DNA from: Chitinophagaceae bacterium UBA7600
GTDB lineage: Bacteria > Bacteroidota > Bacteroidia > Chitinophagales > Chitinophagaceae
Length of the DNA stretch: 64,000 nt
Assembly (NCBI GenBank): GCA_002478885.1
Contig: DLKC01000093.1
Location: 1-64,000, forward strand
Direction of reading: 5' to 3'
Below, piece by piece: positions 39,101-46,925 of the stretch. A model generated the notes under the pieces. That model did not search any database. It was given only the letters and a program-made list of their open reading frames with translations, and had not been told where the DNA came from. How positions within the stretch are numbered: the first letter of the stretch is position 1; every line of letters begins with the position of its first letter. The position numbers and the translations under genes were made by a program.

Positions 39101-39233
39101 CCTTTATCGTAACGCCCGAAAGCGGCGAACCATCTTTGACGTCAATAACTTTTCCACTGATGTTTTTTGTTTGTTGAGCAAAGGCTGAAATGCAACTTAG
39201 CATTACCGCCAATAACAGAAATTTCAATCTCAT
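36192..39233 (-). CDS. SusC/RagA-family TonB-dependent receptor
   Basis: A 1013-residue outer-membrane transporter. After a signal peptide (about 1-19, AFAQ) comes a carboxypeptidase-regulatory-like domain (GKVIDVKDGSPLSGVTIKG, about 27-45). The TonB plug follows, with LNEVVVVGFGRAVKRNLTG at about 100-118, then a 22-strand barrel ending in TLGLNVKF with a terminal Phe. It imports oligosaccharides with TonB-ExbBD energy. No N-terminal sigma/anti-sigma signalling domain is present, so regulation is not by an ECF trans-envelope relay. It pairs with the SusD gene 28 bp downstream. Confidence 0.95.
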   Translation of the reverse strand: MRLKFLLLAVMLSCISAFAQQTKNISGKVIDVKDGSPLSGVTIKGKGSSRVVTSQPDGSFSISLPADISELEFSFVGFADITVGISDNMLVKMSASEKSLNEVVVVGFGRAVKRNLTGSIAKVSGREVENFPAPSFESALQGKAAGVVVESGSGKIGQSIKVRIRGTSSISASSQPFYVIDGLPVTSQSQSDVNNDPTNPLADINPNDIESIEVLKDASAAAIYGARAANGVVLITTKKGRNNQKTQIELNVANSWSNPSRKWSFLDARQYVDLIELAATSDGTYDFKNDLSGYETLDDAVNDYKSFYEGNILDYFSLGTDWKTQEVNTNWQDQLYNKDAMSKQIDLSVTGGNDKTRFFISGFYNDQDAIVINNTFKRYGGRFNLEHNASAKLSLGINVAVSRSQLNRVSNDNAFSTPGQLVAQLPISPLYDSTGALNKNTLYSNGLFDAQFNSDEQVTFRTLGNAFANYNIIPSLSFRSEFGADILNLDQQAFQGKETIDGGGIGKGNFITSQNVVFNTNNYFTYAPKIGENHKLNAVLGMSYQQGDVSQTFSYGEEYPSDAIKNLAGATSITASSSTGFRYTFLSYFLRGNYSYKNKYLFSASVRTDASSRFGPENRYGWFPAGSVGWVLSEEKFMENISFINFLKLRASWGLTGNAEIGESNYQALYGVSNYPGLPGYIPNQLGNPGLKWEKTAQADAGLEFAVLNNRLNGEVDYYKKHTTDLLLAVNIPATTGYSTILQNLGNMDNQGWEFTLTSRNFDGKFKWTTSINAGYNKNKVLNIGGQVIEGGGGLQRAVEGQPIGVFFMQKFVGVDPETGDAQYLDKDGKITTDYDQAERMVVGKSNPDWTGGFTNTFSYKGFDLNILFTFVQGNNVYNGGGVYMTAGFFNGFDNQTTNMLNAWTQPGDKTDVPRIGYFYGSGSRNSSRWLYEGSYIRLRNVTFGYTMPKKLNTALHITSARLYVAGINLWTATKYPGDPEVNTQTLGNIGGGQDFYTIPQPKTITLGLNVKF

Positions 39234-39489
39234 AATGCATGATTTTTATGTAAAAAATTTGTCGGGTGTAGGGCTGAAAAGAAAATTGAACAAAACGTTC
39301 AGTACGAATTTGTGTTAAAAAGCAACTATTAAACAGTGTTCTTCTCCGGTAAAGACACTAATAACAATGCCAATGCTGTTTCGTTTAATAAAAAAACTAA
39401 CCAAACGCTGTTTTTCCTAAAACAAAAATCTTATTGATATGCAAACCGGTTGCTTTGAATAACTACTTTTTTGTACCTGGCAATATCGC

Positions 39490-39530
39490 TTTTGGCATCA
39501 CCTGTTGCGTCGCACACTTCAGCATAGGGA
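39490..39530 (-). repeat. Interspersed repeat, copy 12 (-)
   Basis: GGCATCACCTG followed by the exact core TTGCGTCGCAC at 39505-39515. A possible diverged right half ends at the GCCGGGTTCAAAA near 39674. Confidence 0.72.
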
Positions 39531-39604
39531 TTAATGTGCAACAAAGTCTTAAGCATACTGTAAAGATGCGGCAAAATCGGCAGAAGCTTCTTTCTCATAA
39601 GCAT

Positions 39605-39621
39605 GGCCATTAAATATGGCC
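39605..39621. promoter_or_regulatory. GGCCAT-N5-ATGGCC inverted repeat
   Basis: Perfect 6-base arms at 39605-39610 and 39616-39621 with spacer TAAAT, in the divergent region between susC and the CDGSH gene. A regulator site is possible; no second copy was found. Confidence 0.3.
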
Positions 39622-39830
39622 GGTTTATTAATCAACAATAAAGCTAGAAAATGAGAGATCATTACGGCCCGTAGCCGGGTTCAAAACGTGATTTTTATAA
39701 ACCAGCTCATGATTTTCTAAAACTAAACTCCCCAAAAGCAGCCTGCTTAAGTTCGTATTCCAAAAGTTTGCATGAGCGCATTCGTCATATTAAACGCAGA
39801 TGAGCTATTATTGTGCAAATAAAAAAACCT

Positions 39831-40277
39831 ATGCCGGTAACATCACATAAATACAGCAACGAAGAAATAACGGTCGTTTGGCAACCTAACCTCTGTATTC
39901 ATTCGACTATTTGCTGGAAAGGATTGCGGCAGGTGTTCGACCCGGCGGTTAAACCCTGGATTAAGGTGCAGGGGGCTACAACGCAAACAATTATCGAACA
40001 GGTACGTAAATGCCCAAGCGGAGCCCTCAGTTACTTTGTAAACAATATCATGGAACAAAGTGCCTGGCCCGATCTTATAAAAGCCGAGCAGTCGGTTATA
40101 ACAGATACCGAAATAACGCCCAACGGACCGATGGTTATCGGGTCAGATCACAAGACCATTTTTGCCGACGGTCATGAGCAAATACAAAAAGAAACAGTGT
40201 CAATCTGCCGTTGTGGTCGCTCATCAAATAAGCCATATTGCGATGATTCGCATCTTAGCACTACGGTTCAGGGTTAA
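39831..40277 (+). CDS. Iron-sulfur protein: (4Fe-4S) mono-cluster domain plus CDGSH zinc-finger-like domain
   Basis: About 148 residues (154 if the GTG at 39813 is used). The N-terminal part (about 1-75) fits the divergent mono-cluster ferredoxin domain, with Cys residues in PNLCIHSTICWKGL and VRKCPSGAL. The C-terminal part carries the CDGSH motif ICRCGRSSNKPYCDDSH, a three-Cys one-His [2Fe-2S] site, with Asp in place of the usual Gly. The fusion is known in bacterial CDGSH proteins; the role is probably redox or cluster transfer. It converges with the next gene and overlaps it by 4 bp. Confidence 0.85.
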   Translation: MPVTSHKYSNEEITVVWQPNLCIHSTICWKGLRQVFDPAVKPWIKVQGATTQTIIEQVRKCPSGALSYFVNNIMEQSAWPDLIKAEQSVITDTEITPNGPMVIGSDHKTIFADGHEQIQKETVSICRCGRSSNKPYCDDSHLSTTVQG

Positions 40278-40501
40278 TCGACCGGTAATCTGCCAATTTC
40301 AAAAAAGCTTACCAGTGCAATACAAAGCATGGCAATCACGGCAAACATCATAATGAATTTCGCCTTTCGCATTTCGTATTCATCCTTTGCTTTCAGCGCT
40401 TTAAAATACATCACAATTCCAGCAAAAAGCGAAACAAGTGTAAGCGTAAACAGTAGTATGTAAAAATGGTAAACGGCAGCCACTGCGTCGAGCAATATCA
40501 T
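40274..40501 (-). CDS. Small two-helix membrane protein, unknown
   Basis: A 75-residue protein with two hydrophobic segments, about residues 8-32 and 48-67, joined by a charged loop KALKAKDEYEMRKAK. It starts with ATG 3 bp after the stop of the SUI1 gene on the same strand, so it is probably translated with SUI1 and NadC. I do not recognise a family. Its 3' end overlaps the CDGSH gene. Confidence 0.65.
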   Translation of the reverse strand: MILLDAVAAVYHFYILLFTLTLVSLFAGIVMYFKALKAKDEYEMRKAKFIMMFAVIAMLCIALVSFFEIGRLPVD

Positions 40502-40504
40502 AGA

Positions 40505-40855
40505 CTACATTTTCTTCGTTTGTTTATAGCCCTGTTTCAACAACCATTGCAACACTCTATCCCGCTGATCTCCCTGTATTATTATTTCATTGTCTTTTGC
40601 CGATCCACCGGTACCGCAATGATTCTTTAACGATTTACCCAATTGCTCAAGATCTTCAACAGTGCCTTTAAACCCCTCAATAAGTGTAACAGATTTTCCT
40701 GCACGATGTTTTGTGTCGAGCCTGATTTTTAATTTTTGCTGGTCGGCTGGTAAACTGCTTGCAGGCGTGTTATCGCCCGTTTCCAGGTTGAAATCAGGAT
40801 TTGTACTATAAACAAATCCGTAACTGTTGGTTGCAGAGGTGTGTTTCTTGCTCAT
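40505..40855 (-). CDS. SUI1/YciH-family translation factor
   Basis: A 116-residue protein whose C-terminal half is a SUI1 domain: LIEGFKGTVEDLEQLGKSL, then KNHCGTGGSAKDNEIIIQGD and VLQWLLKQGYKQ. It is related to eukaryotic eIF1 and Escherichia coli YciH, which affect start-site fidelity at the ribosome. The basic N-terminal 45 residues look disordered. The gene begins 10 bp after nadC on the same strand, which implies an operon. Confidence 0.88.
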   Translation of the reverse strand: MSKKHTSATNSYGFVYSTNPDFNLETGDNTPASSLPADQQKLKIRLDTKHRAGKSVTLIEGFKGTVEDLEQLGKSLKNHCGTGGSAKDNEIIIQGDQRDRVLQWLLKQGYKQTKKM

Positions 40856-40865
40856 ATATGCTGGT

Positions 40866-41726
40866 TTAAAGAAGCACAGCCTTAAGGCTCAGATCGAGGC
40901 TTTTCGCCTGGTGAATTAACCCGCCCACGCTCACATAGTCTACACCAGTGGCCGCGTATGCAATGATATTATCGAGGTTTATACCGCCGCTGGCTTCTGT
41001 TTCAAATGCTTTGTTTATTATAGGTAATGCTTCGCTTATTTGTTCAGGAGAAAAGTTGTCAAGCATTACCCGAAAAACTTTTCCTTTTCCTATGGCGCAA
41101 ACTTTTTTAATATCATCTATGTTCCTGGTCTCAACTTCAATTTTTAAACCTGGTTTATTTTGCTGCACATACTTATATGCTCTTTCAATAGCCTGCTCAA
41201 TGCCTCCACAGTAATCGATGTGATTGTCTTTTAACATGATCATATCATACAACCCAAAGCGGTGGTTAATGCCGCCGCCAATACGCACCGATTCTTTTTC
41301 CAGCAGGCGAAAATTTGGTGTGGTTTTTCTTGTGTCTAAAATCCTGGTATGATAACCGATTAACATATCCGTGTACCTGCGGGTTATTGTAGCAATCCCA
41401 CTCATGCGTTGCATGCAGTTGAGTACCAGTCTTTCGCATTTAAGAATAGTGTGTATGCCAGCTTCCACCTCAAAAGCAATTTCGCCGTTGTGCATGGTTT
41501 CGCCATCCTGCTTATGTATATGGAGTTTTGATGCCGGCTCAACAATGTTGAATATCTTTTGCGCAACGTTTACACCAGCCAGAACGCCATCCTGTTTTAT
41601 TTTTAGTACAGCTTTTCCCTGTTTGCCCGGATCGATGCAACTTAAAGTTGAATGATCTCCATCACCCACATCTTCGGCAAGCGCTTCTTCAACAAGATGT
41701 TTTAATTTTTCATCGAAACTGTTCAT
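40866..41726 (-). CDS. nadC: Nicotinate-nucleotide pyrophosphorylase (quinolinate phosphoribosyltransferase)
   Basis: About 286 residues; makes nicotinate mononucleotide from quinolinate and PRPP in de novo NAD synthesis. Seen are EDVGDGDHSTL near the N-terminus, CERLVLNCMQRMSGIAT with the conserved Arg, TRKTTPNFRLLEKESVRIGGG (shown in part: TRKTTPNFR) and LKDNHIDYCGG. The ATG ending at 41726 (MNSFDEKL) is preferred to one six codons upstream. It heads a likely three-gene operon with SUI1 and the small membrane protein. Confidence 0.94.
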   Translation of the reverse strand: MNSFDEKLKHLVEEALAEDVGDGDHSTLSCIDPGKQGKAVLKIKQDGVLAGVNVAQKIFNIVEPASKLHIHKQDGETMHNGEIAFEVEAGIHTILKCERLVLNCMQRMSGIATITRRYTDMLIGYHTRILDTRKTTPNFRLLEKESVRIGGGINHRFGLYDMIMLKDNHIDYCGGIEQAIERAYKYVQQNKPGLKIEVETRNIDDIKKVCAIGKGKVFRVMLDNFSPEQISEALPIINKAFETEASGGINLDNIIAYAATGVDYVSVGGLIHQAKSLDLSLKAVLL

Positions 41727-41796
41727 GCAGGCAAAACTAAGCATTGATTATTATTATTGGCTTGCGACTTATTAAGTTGAGTTTGTTGCGGAACGT

Positions 41797-41851
41797 TGCA
41801 GTGTGCGACGCAAGAGACGATGATAAAGGGTAAGAAAGCCGGCCCCAAAAA
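41797..41851 (+). repeat. Interspersed repeat, copy 13 (+)
   Basis: Exact core at 41803-41813, then GACGATGAT and outer end AAGCCGGCCCC. Confidence 0.78.
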
Positions 41852-41920
41852 AAGCTGGTCTGACCAAAATCAGTTTTGCGGCTTATTTAGTTTTGTTATT
41901 TTACAGCATTAACCAAACAT

Positions 41921-42373
41921 ATGGCGGCTGTAAAAAAACTGGGTAAAAGAAAACGTGTTGCACTTGTTGCACATGATCACCGCAAGGCAGATCTTATCGA
42001 TTGGGCAGAATACAACAAGACTGTTCTGGCAAGGCATGAGCTTTTTGCTACGGGCACAACCGGCAAACTGCTGGAGGAAAAACTTGACAGGCCGGTAAGA
42101 AAATTATTGAGCGGGCCATTGGGGGGCGATCAACAGATTGGTTCCATGATTGCCGAAGGAGAAATTGATATGCTCATTTTTTTTTGGGACCCAATGGAAG
42201 CCCAGCCGCACGACAGTGATGTGAAAGCTTTACTGCGATTGGGCGTTGCCTGGAACATTCCCATGGCCTGCGACAGGGCCACCGCAGACTTTCTTCTCAC
42301 TTCACCGTTTATGCACGAAGAATATGAAGCTGCATTACCCGATTACTCAGAATACCTTAAACGACCAATCTGA
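41921..42373 (+). CDS. mgsA: Methylglyoxal synthase
   Basis: A 150-residue cytoplasmic enzyme that turns dihydroxyacetone phosphate into methylglyoxal and phosphate. The family segments are VALVAHDHRKADLIDW, with the catalytic His and nearby Lys, then LFATGTTGKLL, the phosphate-binding SGPLGGDQQIG and MLIFFWDPMEAQPHDSDVKALLR (in part). This gives a phosphate-releasing bypass of lower glycolysis, useful when sugar phosphates accumulate. The acetyltransferase ATG lies 5 bp after the stop, so they share an operon. Confidence 0.95.
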   Translation: MAAVKKLGKRKRVALVAHDHRKADLIDWAEYNKTVLARHELFATGTTGKLLEEKLDRPVRKLLSGPLGGDQQIGSMIAEGEIDMLIFFWDPMEAQPHDSDVKALLRLGVAWNIPMACDRATADFLLTSPFMHEEYEAALPDYSEYLKRPI

Positions 42374-42377
42374 TCGC

Positions 42378-42890
42378 ATGAACGATGTTATTATACGGCC
42401 CTGGAAGCGTGAAGATGCCCAGGCGTTGGCGGCAATAGCGAACAACCGGAATATATGGAATAATTTAAGAGACCATCTGCCACATCCATACACTGTTATG
42501 GATGCGATGCAGTGGATAACCAGCTGCATGCCCCAGGAGCCGGTGCTGAATTTTGCTGTATTATGCAAAGGGGAATTGGTTGGCAGCATTGGTTGTGTGC
42601 CCAAAAGCGATGTATACCGAAAGACAATGGAGATTGGCTATTTTATCGGCGAACAATTTAAGGGACGAGGCATTGCGACTGAGGCGGTTCGTATACTGCT
42701 TCATTATATTGCGGAACAATTTGATATTGTAAGGGTGTATGCTGAAGTATTTGCATTCAATCGTGCATCTATGCAGGTGTTGCAAAAAAATGGCTTTATA
42801 CTGGAAAGCATCCGGAGAAAAGCTGTGATAAAAAACAATGTGATCACTGATGATTGTGTGTGGGTGAAATTTATTGACCCCAAAAGGTGA
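42378..42890 (+). CDS. GNAT-family N-acetyltransferase (RimJ-like)
   Basis: A 170-residue acetyl-CoA-dependent acetyltransferase. The ATG at 42378 is chosen over an in-frame upstream codon that lies inside mgsA. The acetyl-CoA loop is EQFKGRGIATEAVRILLHY (about 91-109), with the Q/R-x-x-G-x-G/A pattern. The ending DDCVWVKFI is usual for the RimJ/RimL-like group that modifies ribosomal proteins or antibiotics and amino acids. The substrate cannot be read from sequence. Confidence 0.85.
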   Translation: MNDVIIRPWKREDAQALAAIANNRNIWNNLRDHLPHPYTVMDAMQWITSCMPQEPVLNFAVLCKGELVGSIGCVPKSDVYRKTMEIGYFIGEQFKGRGIATEAVRILLHYIAEQFDIVRVYAEVFAFNRASMQVLQKNGFILESIRRKAVIKNNVITDDCVWVKFIDPKR

Positions 42891-42956
42891 TGCAGTAAAA
42901 CGTTGTACCCGCAACATCTCTTGCGTGTTTTTTTCAAATTCATATAACTTAACGTT

Positions 42957-43472
42957 GTGAATATTTATCATCCATATGACGTGATTGCCGACAATGAAGA
43001 TTGTCTTCATTTGAAAGAAAGCGAGTCAAGGGAGCGGGTCGATTTTGTAATGCGCCGGGTGTTACCAATATTTCTGTTATTCTTCACCTGGTTTTTATTG
43101 CAACAGGTAGGCAGCCAAATGCCTGCGGCCGCTAGTATTGCGATCGTTGTCTCCATATTTTTTGTTGCAGGGTTGCTTTTTTTGCGACCCTACATCACCG
43201 AAATAAAAATCATTGACAGGCAGGAGTTATGGCTGGTGCAGAAAACATTTAATGGTTCGGCAGAAAAAACCATAGCGGTAGCAGACATTGACAAGCTGGT
43301 TTTGAGAAGACGAAGGGGCAAGGTTGCCGGTGCTTTTTTTAAGCTGTATACCAAATCGGGAAAACGCTACTGGATCATACGCATACCTGCTGTTTATCTC
43401 GACCAGCATCATGTGCCACTGATAAAGGAGCGGTTGCAGTCCATGTTGCGGCTTCAAATTGAGGGCGACTGA
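42957..43472 (+). CDS. Membrane protein with PH-like C-terminal domain, unknown
   Basis: A 171-residue protein starting at GTG; no in-frame ATG lies close. Two hydrophobic helices are at about 33-50 and 58-80. The C-terminal 90 residues (ITEIKIIDRQELWLVQKTF, IAVADIDKLVLRRRRG, FFKLYTKSGKRYWIIRIP) alternate like the strands of a bacterial PH-like domain. Such proteins are usually of unknown function. It stands alone between two repeat-containing gaps. Confidence 0.65.
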   Translation: MNIYHPYDVIADNEDCLHLKESESRERVDFVMRRVLPIFLLFFTWFLLQQVGSQMPAAASIAIVVSIFFVAGLLFLRPYITEIKIIDRQELWLVQKTFNGSAEKTIAVADIDKLVLRRRRGKVAGAFFKLYTKSGKRYWIIRIPAVYLDQHHVPLIKERLQSMLRLQIEGD

Positions 43473-43512
43473 ATAAACAAGTGCAGAGGCTTGCCCCAGG
43501 CTATTTGGGATT

Positions 43513-43575
43513 GTTTATGGGGCCAGACTGCAGCAACCAAGGCGGCGTTCCTTGCGTCGCACTCTTCAACTGCTG
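43513..43575 (-). repeat. Interspersed repeat, copy 14 (-)
   Basis: Outer TTTATGGGGCC, GGCGGCGTTC and exact core TTGCGTCGCAC at 43552-43562, then TCTTCAACTG. Confidence 0.75.
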
Positions 43576-43631
43576 TATTTTTTTCAGCATTAAAAATATA
43601 TTTTTAAGAAATTAACACTGCAGCCGGAACT

Positions 43632-44753
43632 ATGCGCACAAAACAACAACTGTTTCTGATAAAATGTATAAGTGCTGTTGTATGCCTGTTTTGCACAAAT
43701 ATATCTTTAGCCAACATGGCTTCTCCCCTCAGGCCGGGAACATATGCAAGCGATGCTTTCTCCAGCCGCGATATCGATATTTTGAAGGAACGCATACATA
43801 TTACAGTAGACCAGGATTTTCGAAATGCTTTTTATAAAATCGAGTATTACATACGAAGTGATAGCGCGGGCAGCCAAGTTCCTCTGTTATTTTATGCGAA
43901 AGACTATAAGGGAGCGTTCAGGGTTTGGGTAGACGACAAGGCGGTAACGCTGCTTGATATACCCCCATCTTACACAGCGGGCGACAGCGTCGTTGAAAAA
44001 TTCTCCAATGCCTTTTCTGATGGTGCCAATAGCGAAAAGCCCGCGGTAACCATTCATTGGGATAAAAACAGATCTGCGCTTTACAGCCTGGATGATTTAA
44101 AATATTTCGAAGTCGCTATATCAAAAGGCGAGCACCAAATACGCGTAGAGTATGTTGCTGCGGTATGGACAGATGTTTCCGGATGGATAAAGGAATACAG
44201 TTTTCGTTATGCGCTTTCACCCGCACAGCATTGGCGCTCTTTTAGCTCACTCGAGATAACCGTTGACGGAACGGCATTTAACAGATCACTTGAGTCGAAT
44301 GTTGGTAATCCATCAAGAGGTAGCACCAATGCAATAGCTACCTGGAATTTTTCGAAATTACCGGGTGACTATTTTGAGATCGTGTACAAGCCACAGGTTA
44401 ATGCTTTTGTTGCTTTGCTCATTGCGGTAGCGCCTTTTGGACTCGCGATTATTTTTGGATTACTCCTTATGCTGTTGCATTTTTTCAGTATCAAAAAATT
44501 CAGGGGACAAAACCCGGAAACAAAATATTCCTGGATAATGATCGCCGGCAGTTTGCTCATCCCCTTGGCGATATTGATCTTTTATATTGGCGCCTATGAT
44601 ATTATTGACGACCTCATTGGTGAAGATGCAGGCAGGTATCACGGCTATACGTTCCTGGCAATTGCTTTATACCCGCTTATCTTGCCAGTCTACTTTTTCG
44701 TAATGTGGCTTGTTGATAAGCAGATAAAGCTTAGGATAGCCAAAAGCGCATAA
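43632..44753 (+). CDS. Exported membrane-anchored protein, unknown
   Basis: A 373-residue protein with a signal peptide (about 1-27), a beta-rich ectodomain to about residue 255 and three hydrophobic helices at about 258-283, 300-320 and 340-360. A conserved-looking stretch is TVDQDFRNAFYKIEYYIRSD. The ectodomain ends with WNFSKLPGDYFEIVYKP just before the first helix. No catalytic motif or known family was recognised. A strong bidirectional terminator follows. It could be a sensor or an envelope assembly factor, but nothing in the neighbourhood decides. Confidence 0.6.
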   Translation: MRTKQQLFLIKCISAVVCLFCTNISLANMASPLRPGTYASDAFSSRDIDILKERIHITVDQDFRNAFYKIEYYIRSDSAGSQVPLLFYAKDYKGAFRVWVDDKAVTLLDIPPSYTAGDSVVEKFSNAFSDGANSEKPAVTIHWDKNRSALYSLDDLKYFEVAISKGEHQIRVEYVAAVWTDVSGWIKEYSFRYALSPAQHWRSFSSLEITVDGTAFNRSLESNVGNPSRGSTNAIATWNFSKLPGDYFEIVYKPQVNAFVALLIAVAPFGLAIIFGLLLMLLHFFSIKKFRGQNPETKYSWIMIAGSLLIPLAILIFYIGAYDIIDDLIGEDAGRYHGYTFLAIALYPLILPVYFFVMWLVDKQIKLRIAKSA

Positions 44754-44773
44754 AATTTTAATGCAGCCGAATT

Positions 44774-44816
44774 AAACAAAAGAGCGCCACAAGATTTTTG
44801 TGGCGCTCTTTTGTTT
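44774..44816. terminator. Strong bidirectional terminator
   Basis: A perfect 19-bp stem, arms at 44774-44792 and 44798-44816, encloses the loop GATTT. The base-paired AAACAAAAG/CTTTTGTTT ends give a U-rich tail in both directions. It lies 21 bp after the membrane protein gene. Confidence 0.9.
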
Positions 44817-44854
44817 ACAGTTTTATTCATGAGGCGTAAAGCTGCACAGGGCTA

Positions 44855-44909
44855 TGCTGTACAAGAGTGCGACGCAAAGAACGATGCAAAAAGTGCAAAT
44901 GCCGGTAAC
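44855..44909 (+). repeat. Interspersed repeat, copy 15 (+)
   Basis: TGTACAAGA inner flank, exact core at 44867-44877, then GAACGATGC and outer ATGCCGG. Confidence 0.78.
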
Positions 44910-44919
44910 AAAATATTTG

Positions 44920-46725
44920 TCAGTTCAATTGCATTGCGGTGATAGAAGACGGATGTTCGGCATCGTGATAAATGCGGATGGTTGATTTTTTGAAGTCGCC
45001 ATCATTTGCAGAAGGAATATCCATAAACTGCTGCGGATTTCTGTCGACGAGGGGAAACCAGCTACTTTGAATTTGGATCATGATTTTATGACCTTTTAGG
45101 AAGGTATGCGCCATATCGTTGAGCACCAGTTTTATGTCGGTGATTTTGTTTGGAACAAATGCTTCCGGTTTTTCAAAACTGTTGCGAAATTTACCACGCA
45201 ATATCTCTGCGCGCACGAGTTGCTGCGTTTGACTTCCATCGGGTAAAACGTCGATCACCTTAACAATAAAGTCGGCATCGGTTGTGCTAATGCTTGCTGA
45301 TAGATTTGCGGTTATTGGCCCGCAGATGGTTATATCATTTTTGAGTTCTGTGCTTTGGAAATACAACACATCACTGCGTTTAGAGGCAAAGCTTTGATCT
45401 GCGCACAAATACTCATTGATGCGATCGTCTGATTTTTGGTTAATGTATGGAACGGGATTCGCAGGGTCGGAAACATAGTCGTCGTAACCGGAAAGTCTTG
45501 GCTTATCAAGGCTTAATTCATGATTTGCATTCAGTGACCAGGTTGCAGTGCTGGTATTTTTAGGCGGCCATACATCAAAGGATTTCCATTCGTTGCTGCC
45601 GGTGAAAAATACAGTTGCTTCGGCAGCGTTATAATTGCCTTTGCCTTTCAGGTAATGATTAAAGAAATCGAATTCTATTTGCTGAAAATAATCAGCGGTA
45701 TTGCTGTTAAAATTGTAAGAGCCAAAATGGCTCCAGTCTTTGCTTTCCCATGCTCCATGCGTCCACGGGCCAAATACGAAGCGGTTATCGTTTCCTTTGT
45801 TTTGTTTTTCAATAGCCTGGTAGGTATTGATCGCGCCAAACATGTCTTCCGCATCGAACAATCCGCCCACAACAAGTGTAGCCGGTTTAATATTGTATAA
45901 GTGCTTCCTAATATTTCGTGCCTGCCAGTAACTATCATTGGTTGCGTGCTGCAGGTATTCGTTCCATATTTTGCTTTGACCTTTAAAGTAAGTGTTATTG
46001 AAATTTTTCAGTGTGCCTGTTTGCAGGTAAAAGTCGTACGCATCGTCGATTTTGATGTTATTGCTCACCTGCGTGTATTGCTTCAGGGGTTCCGGCCTTG
46101 GGTGGTCGAAGAAATTCATGAAGCTAAAATTATCCATAAGGAAAAATGCCCCTCGGTGATAGGCGTCATCGCCTTCAAACTCATCAGTAACAGGTGCCTG
46201 GGGTGAAACGGCCATTATCGCCGGATGCGCACCAGGCAAAGCAGCCGTGGCATAAAAGCCGGGGTAAGAAATGCCATAGATGCCAACTTTGCCATTGTTG
46301 TCGTGGATATTCTTCAGCAGCCAGTCAACGGTGTCGTACGTGTCGCTGCTTTCGTCGATATCGCTTTTGCTTTTCTTGTTATCAATTGCCGGTGTCATTT
46401 CCTCGAAGATGCCTTCGCTCATGTGACGACCTCTTACATCCTGATAAACGAAAATATATTTTTCATTGGCGAAGAATTTATTCGGGCCGAGGCTTCTGCG
46501 AACGTTTTGTTCTCCGTAGGGAGCGCAGGAATACGGCGTTCGTTGCATAAGGATGGGGTAATTTTCCGATGAATCCAATGGCAGATAAATAGCTGTGAAT
46601 AGTTTAACGCCGTCACGCATGGGGATCATTGTCTCTATTTTACGGTAACCGGTCGCTGCCGTTTGCTGCGCACAGGCATTAAAAAGGCTACAACCAAGCA
46701 GGGCGATAAGCAAAGTGATTTTCAT
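44920..46725 (-). CDS. CocE/NonD-family (S15) acyl hydrolase, exported
   Basis: A 601-residue exported hydrolase. The ATG ending at 46725 opens a signal peptide with a possible lipobox FNAC; an upstream codon at 46839 is rejected. The alpha/beta-hydrolase core shows MIPMRDGVKLFTAIYLP at about 35-51 and the nucleophile Ser in VGIYGISYPGFYA. The C-terminal jelly-roll begins at about 400 and is typical of X-Pro dipeptidyl-peptidase-like S15 enzymes, a group that includes cocaine esterase and cephalosporin acylases. It is probably an aminopeptidase or acylase of the periplasm. It is divergent from lspA. Confidence 0.85.
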   Translation of the reverse strand: MKITLLIALLGCSLFNACAQQTAATGYRKIETMIPMRDGVKLFTAIYLPLDSSENYPILMQRTPYSCAPYGEQNVRRSLGPNKFFANEKYIFVYQDVRGRHMSEGIFEEMTPAIDNKKSKSDIDESSDTYDTVDWLLKNIHDNNGKVGIYGISYPGFYATAALPGAHPAIMAVSPQAPVTDEFEGDDAYHRGAFFLMDNFSFMNFFDHPRPEPLKQYTQVSNNIKIDDAYDFYLQTGTLKNFNNTYFKGQSKIWNEYLQHATNDSYWQARNIRKHLYNIKPATLVVGGLFDAEDMFGAINTYQAIEKQNKGNDNRFVFGPWTHGAWESKDWSHFGSYNFNSNTADYFQQIEFDFFNHYLKGKGNYNAAEATVFFTGSNEWKSFDVWPPKNTSTATWSLNANHELSLDKPRLSGYDDYVSDPANPVPYINQKSDDRINEYLCADQSFASKRSDVLYFQSTELKNDITICGPITANLSASISTTDADFIVKVIDVLPDGSQTQQLVRAEILRGKFRNSFEKPEAFVPNKITDIKLVLNDMAHTFLKGHKIMIQIQSSWFPLVDRNPQQFMDIPSANDGDFKKSTIRIYHDAEHPSSITAMQLN

Positions 46726-46853
46726 AAAAAAGAATTGAAATATTTGAGTTGGTGAAATTCGAGAAACAGCGCTGACAAAAAAATAATTTTTTATGGATGA
46801 TAGAAACAGTGGATTGAGCGTGATTCCAGGCGATGCCAACAGTGCCTTGTTAA

Positions 46854-46865
46854 TGGTTTAAACCA
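46854..46865. promoter_or_regulatory. 12-bp perfect palindrome in the S15/lspA divergent region
   Basis: TGGTTTAAACCA is fully self-complementary and lies between the two divergent start codons, 35 bp before the lspA -7 box. It is short enough that chance is not excluded. Confidence 0.25.
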
Positions 46866-46899
46866 ATGTTAAGTTATAAGGCACAGTAACCAATTCCCT

Positions 46900-46907
46900 T
46901 ATCTTTG
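46900..46907 (+). promoter_or_regulatory. -7 box of lspA
   Basis: TATCTTTG is an exact match to TAnnTTTG, 18 bp before the GTG start. It shows that the longer frame opening at 46905 cannot be the true start. No clear -33 TTG is seen. Confidence 0.45.
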
Positions 46908-46925
46908 CCGCAAAACTCAATAAAC

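Larger units (their letters stand above)
39234..39830. other. 597-bp gap upstream of susC
   Basis: No gene is supported. The gap must hold the divergent promoters of susC and of the CDGSH gene. It contains TGAAC-AAAAC-GTTCA near 39287-39301, repeat copy 12, the palindrome at 39605-39621 and TAGAAAAT/ATTTTCTA arms at 39645-39652 and 39712-39719. A GCCGGGTTCAAAA repeat end is near 39674. Confidence 0.6.
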
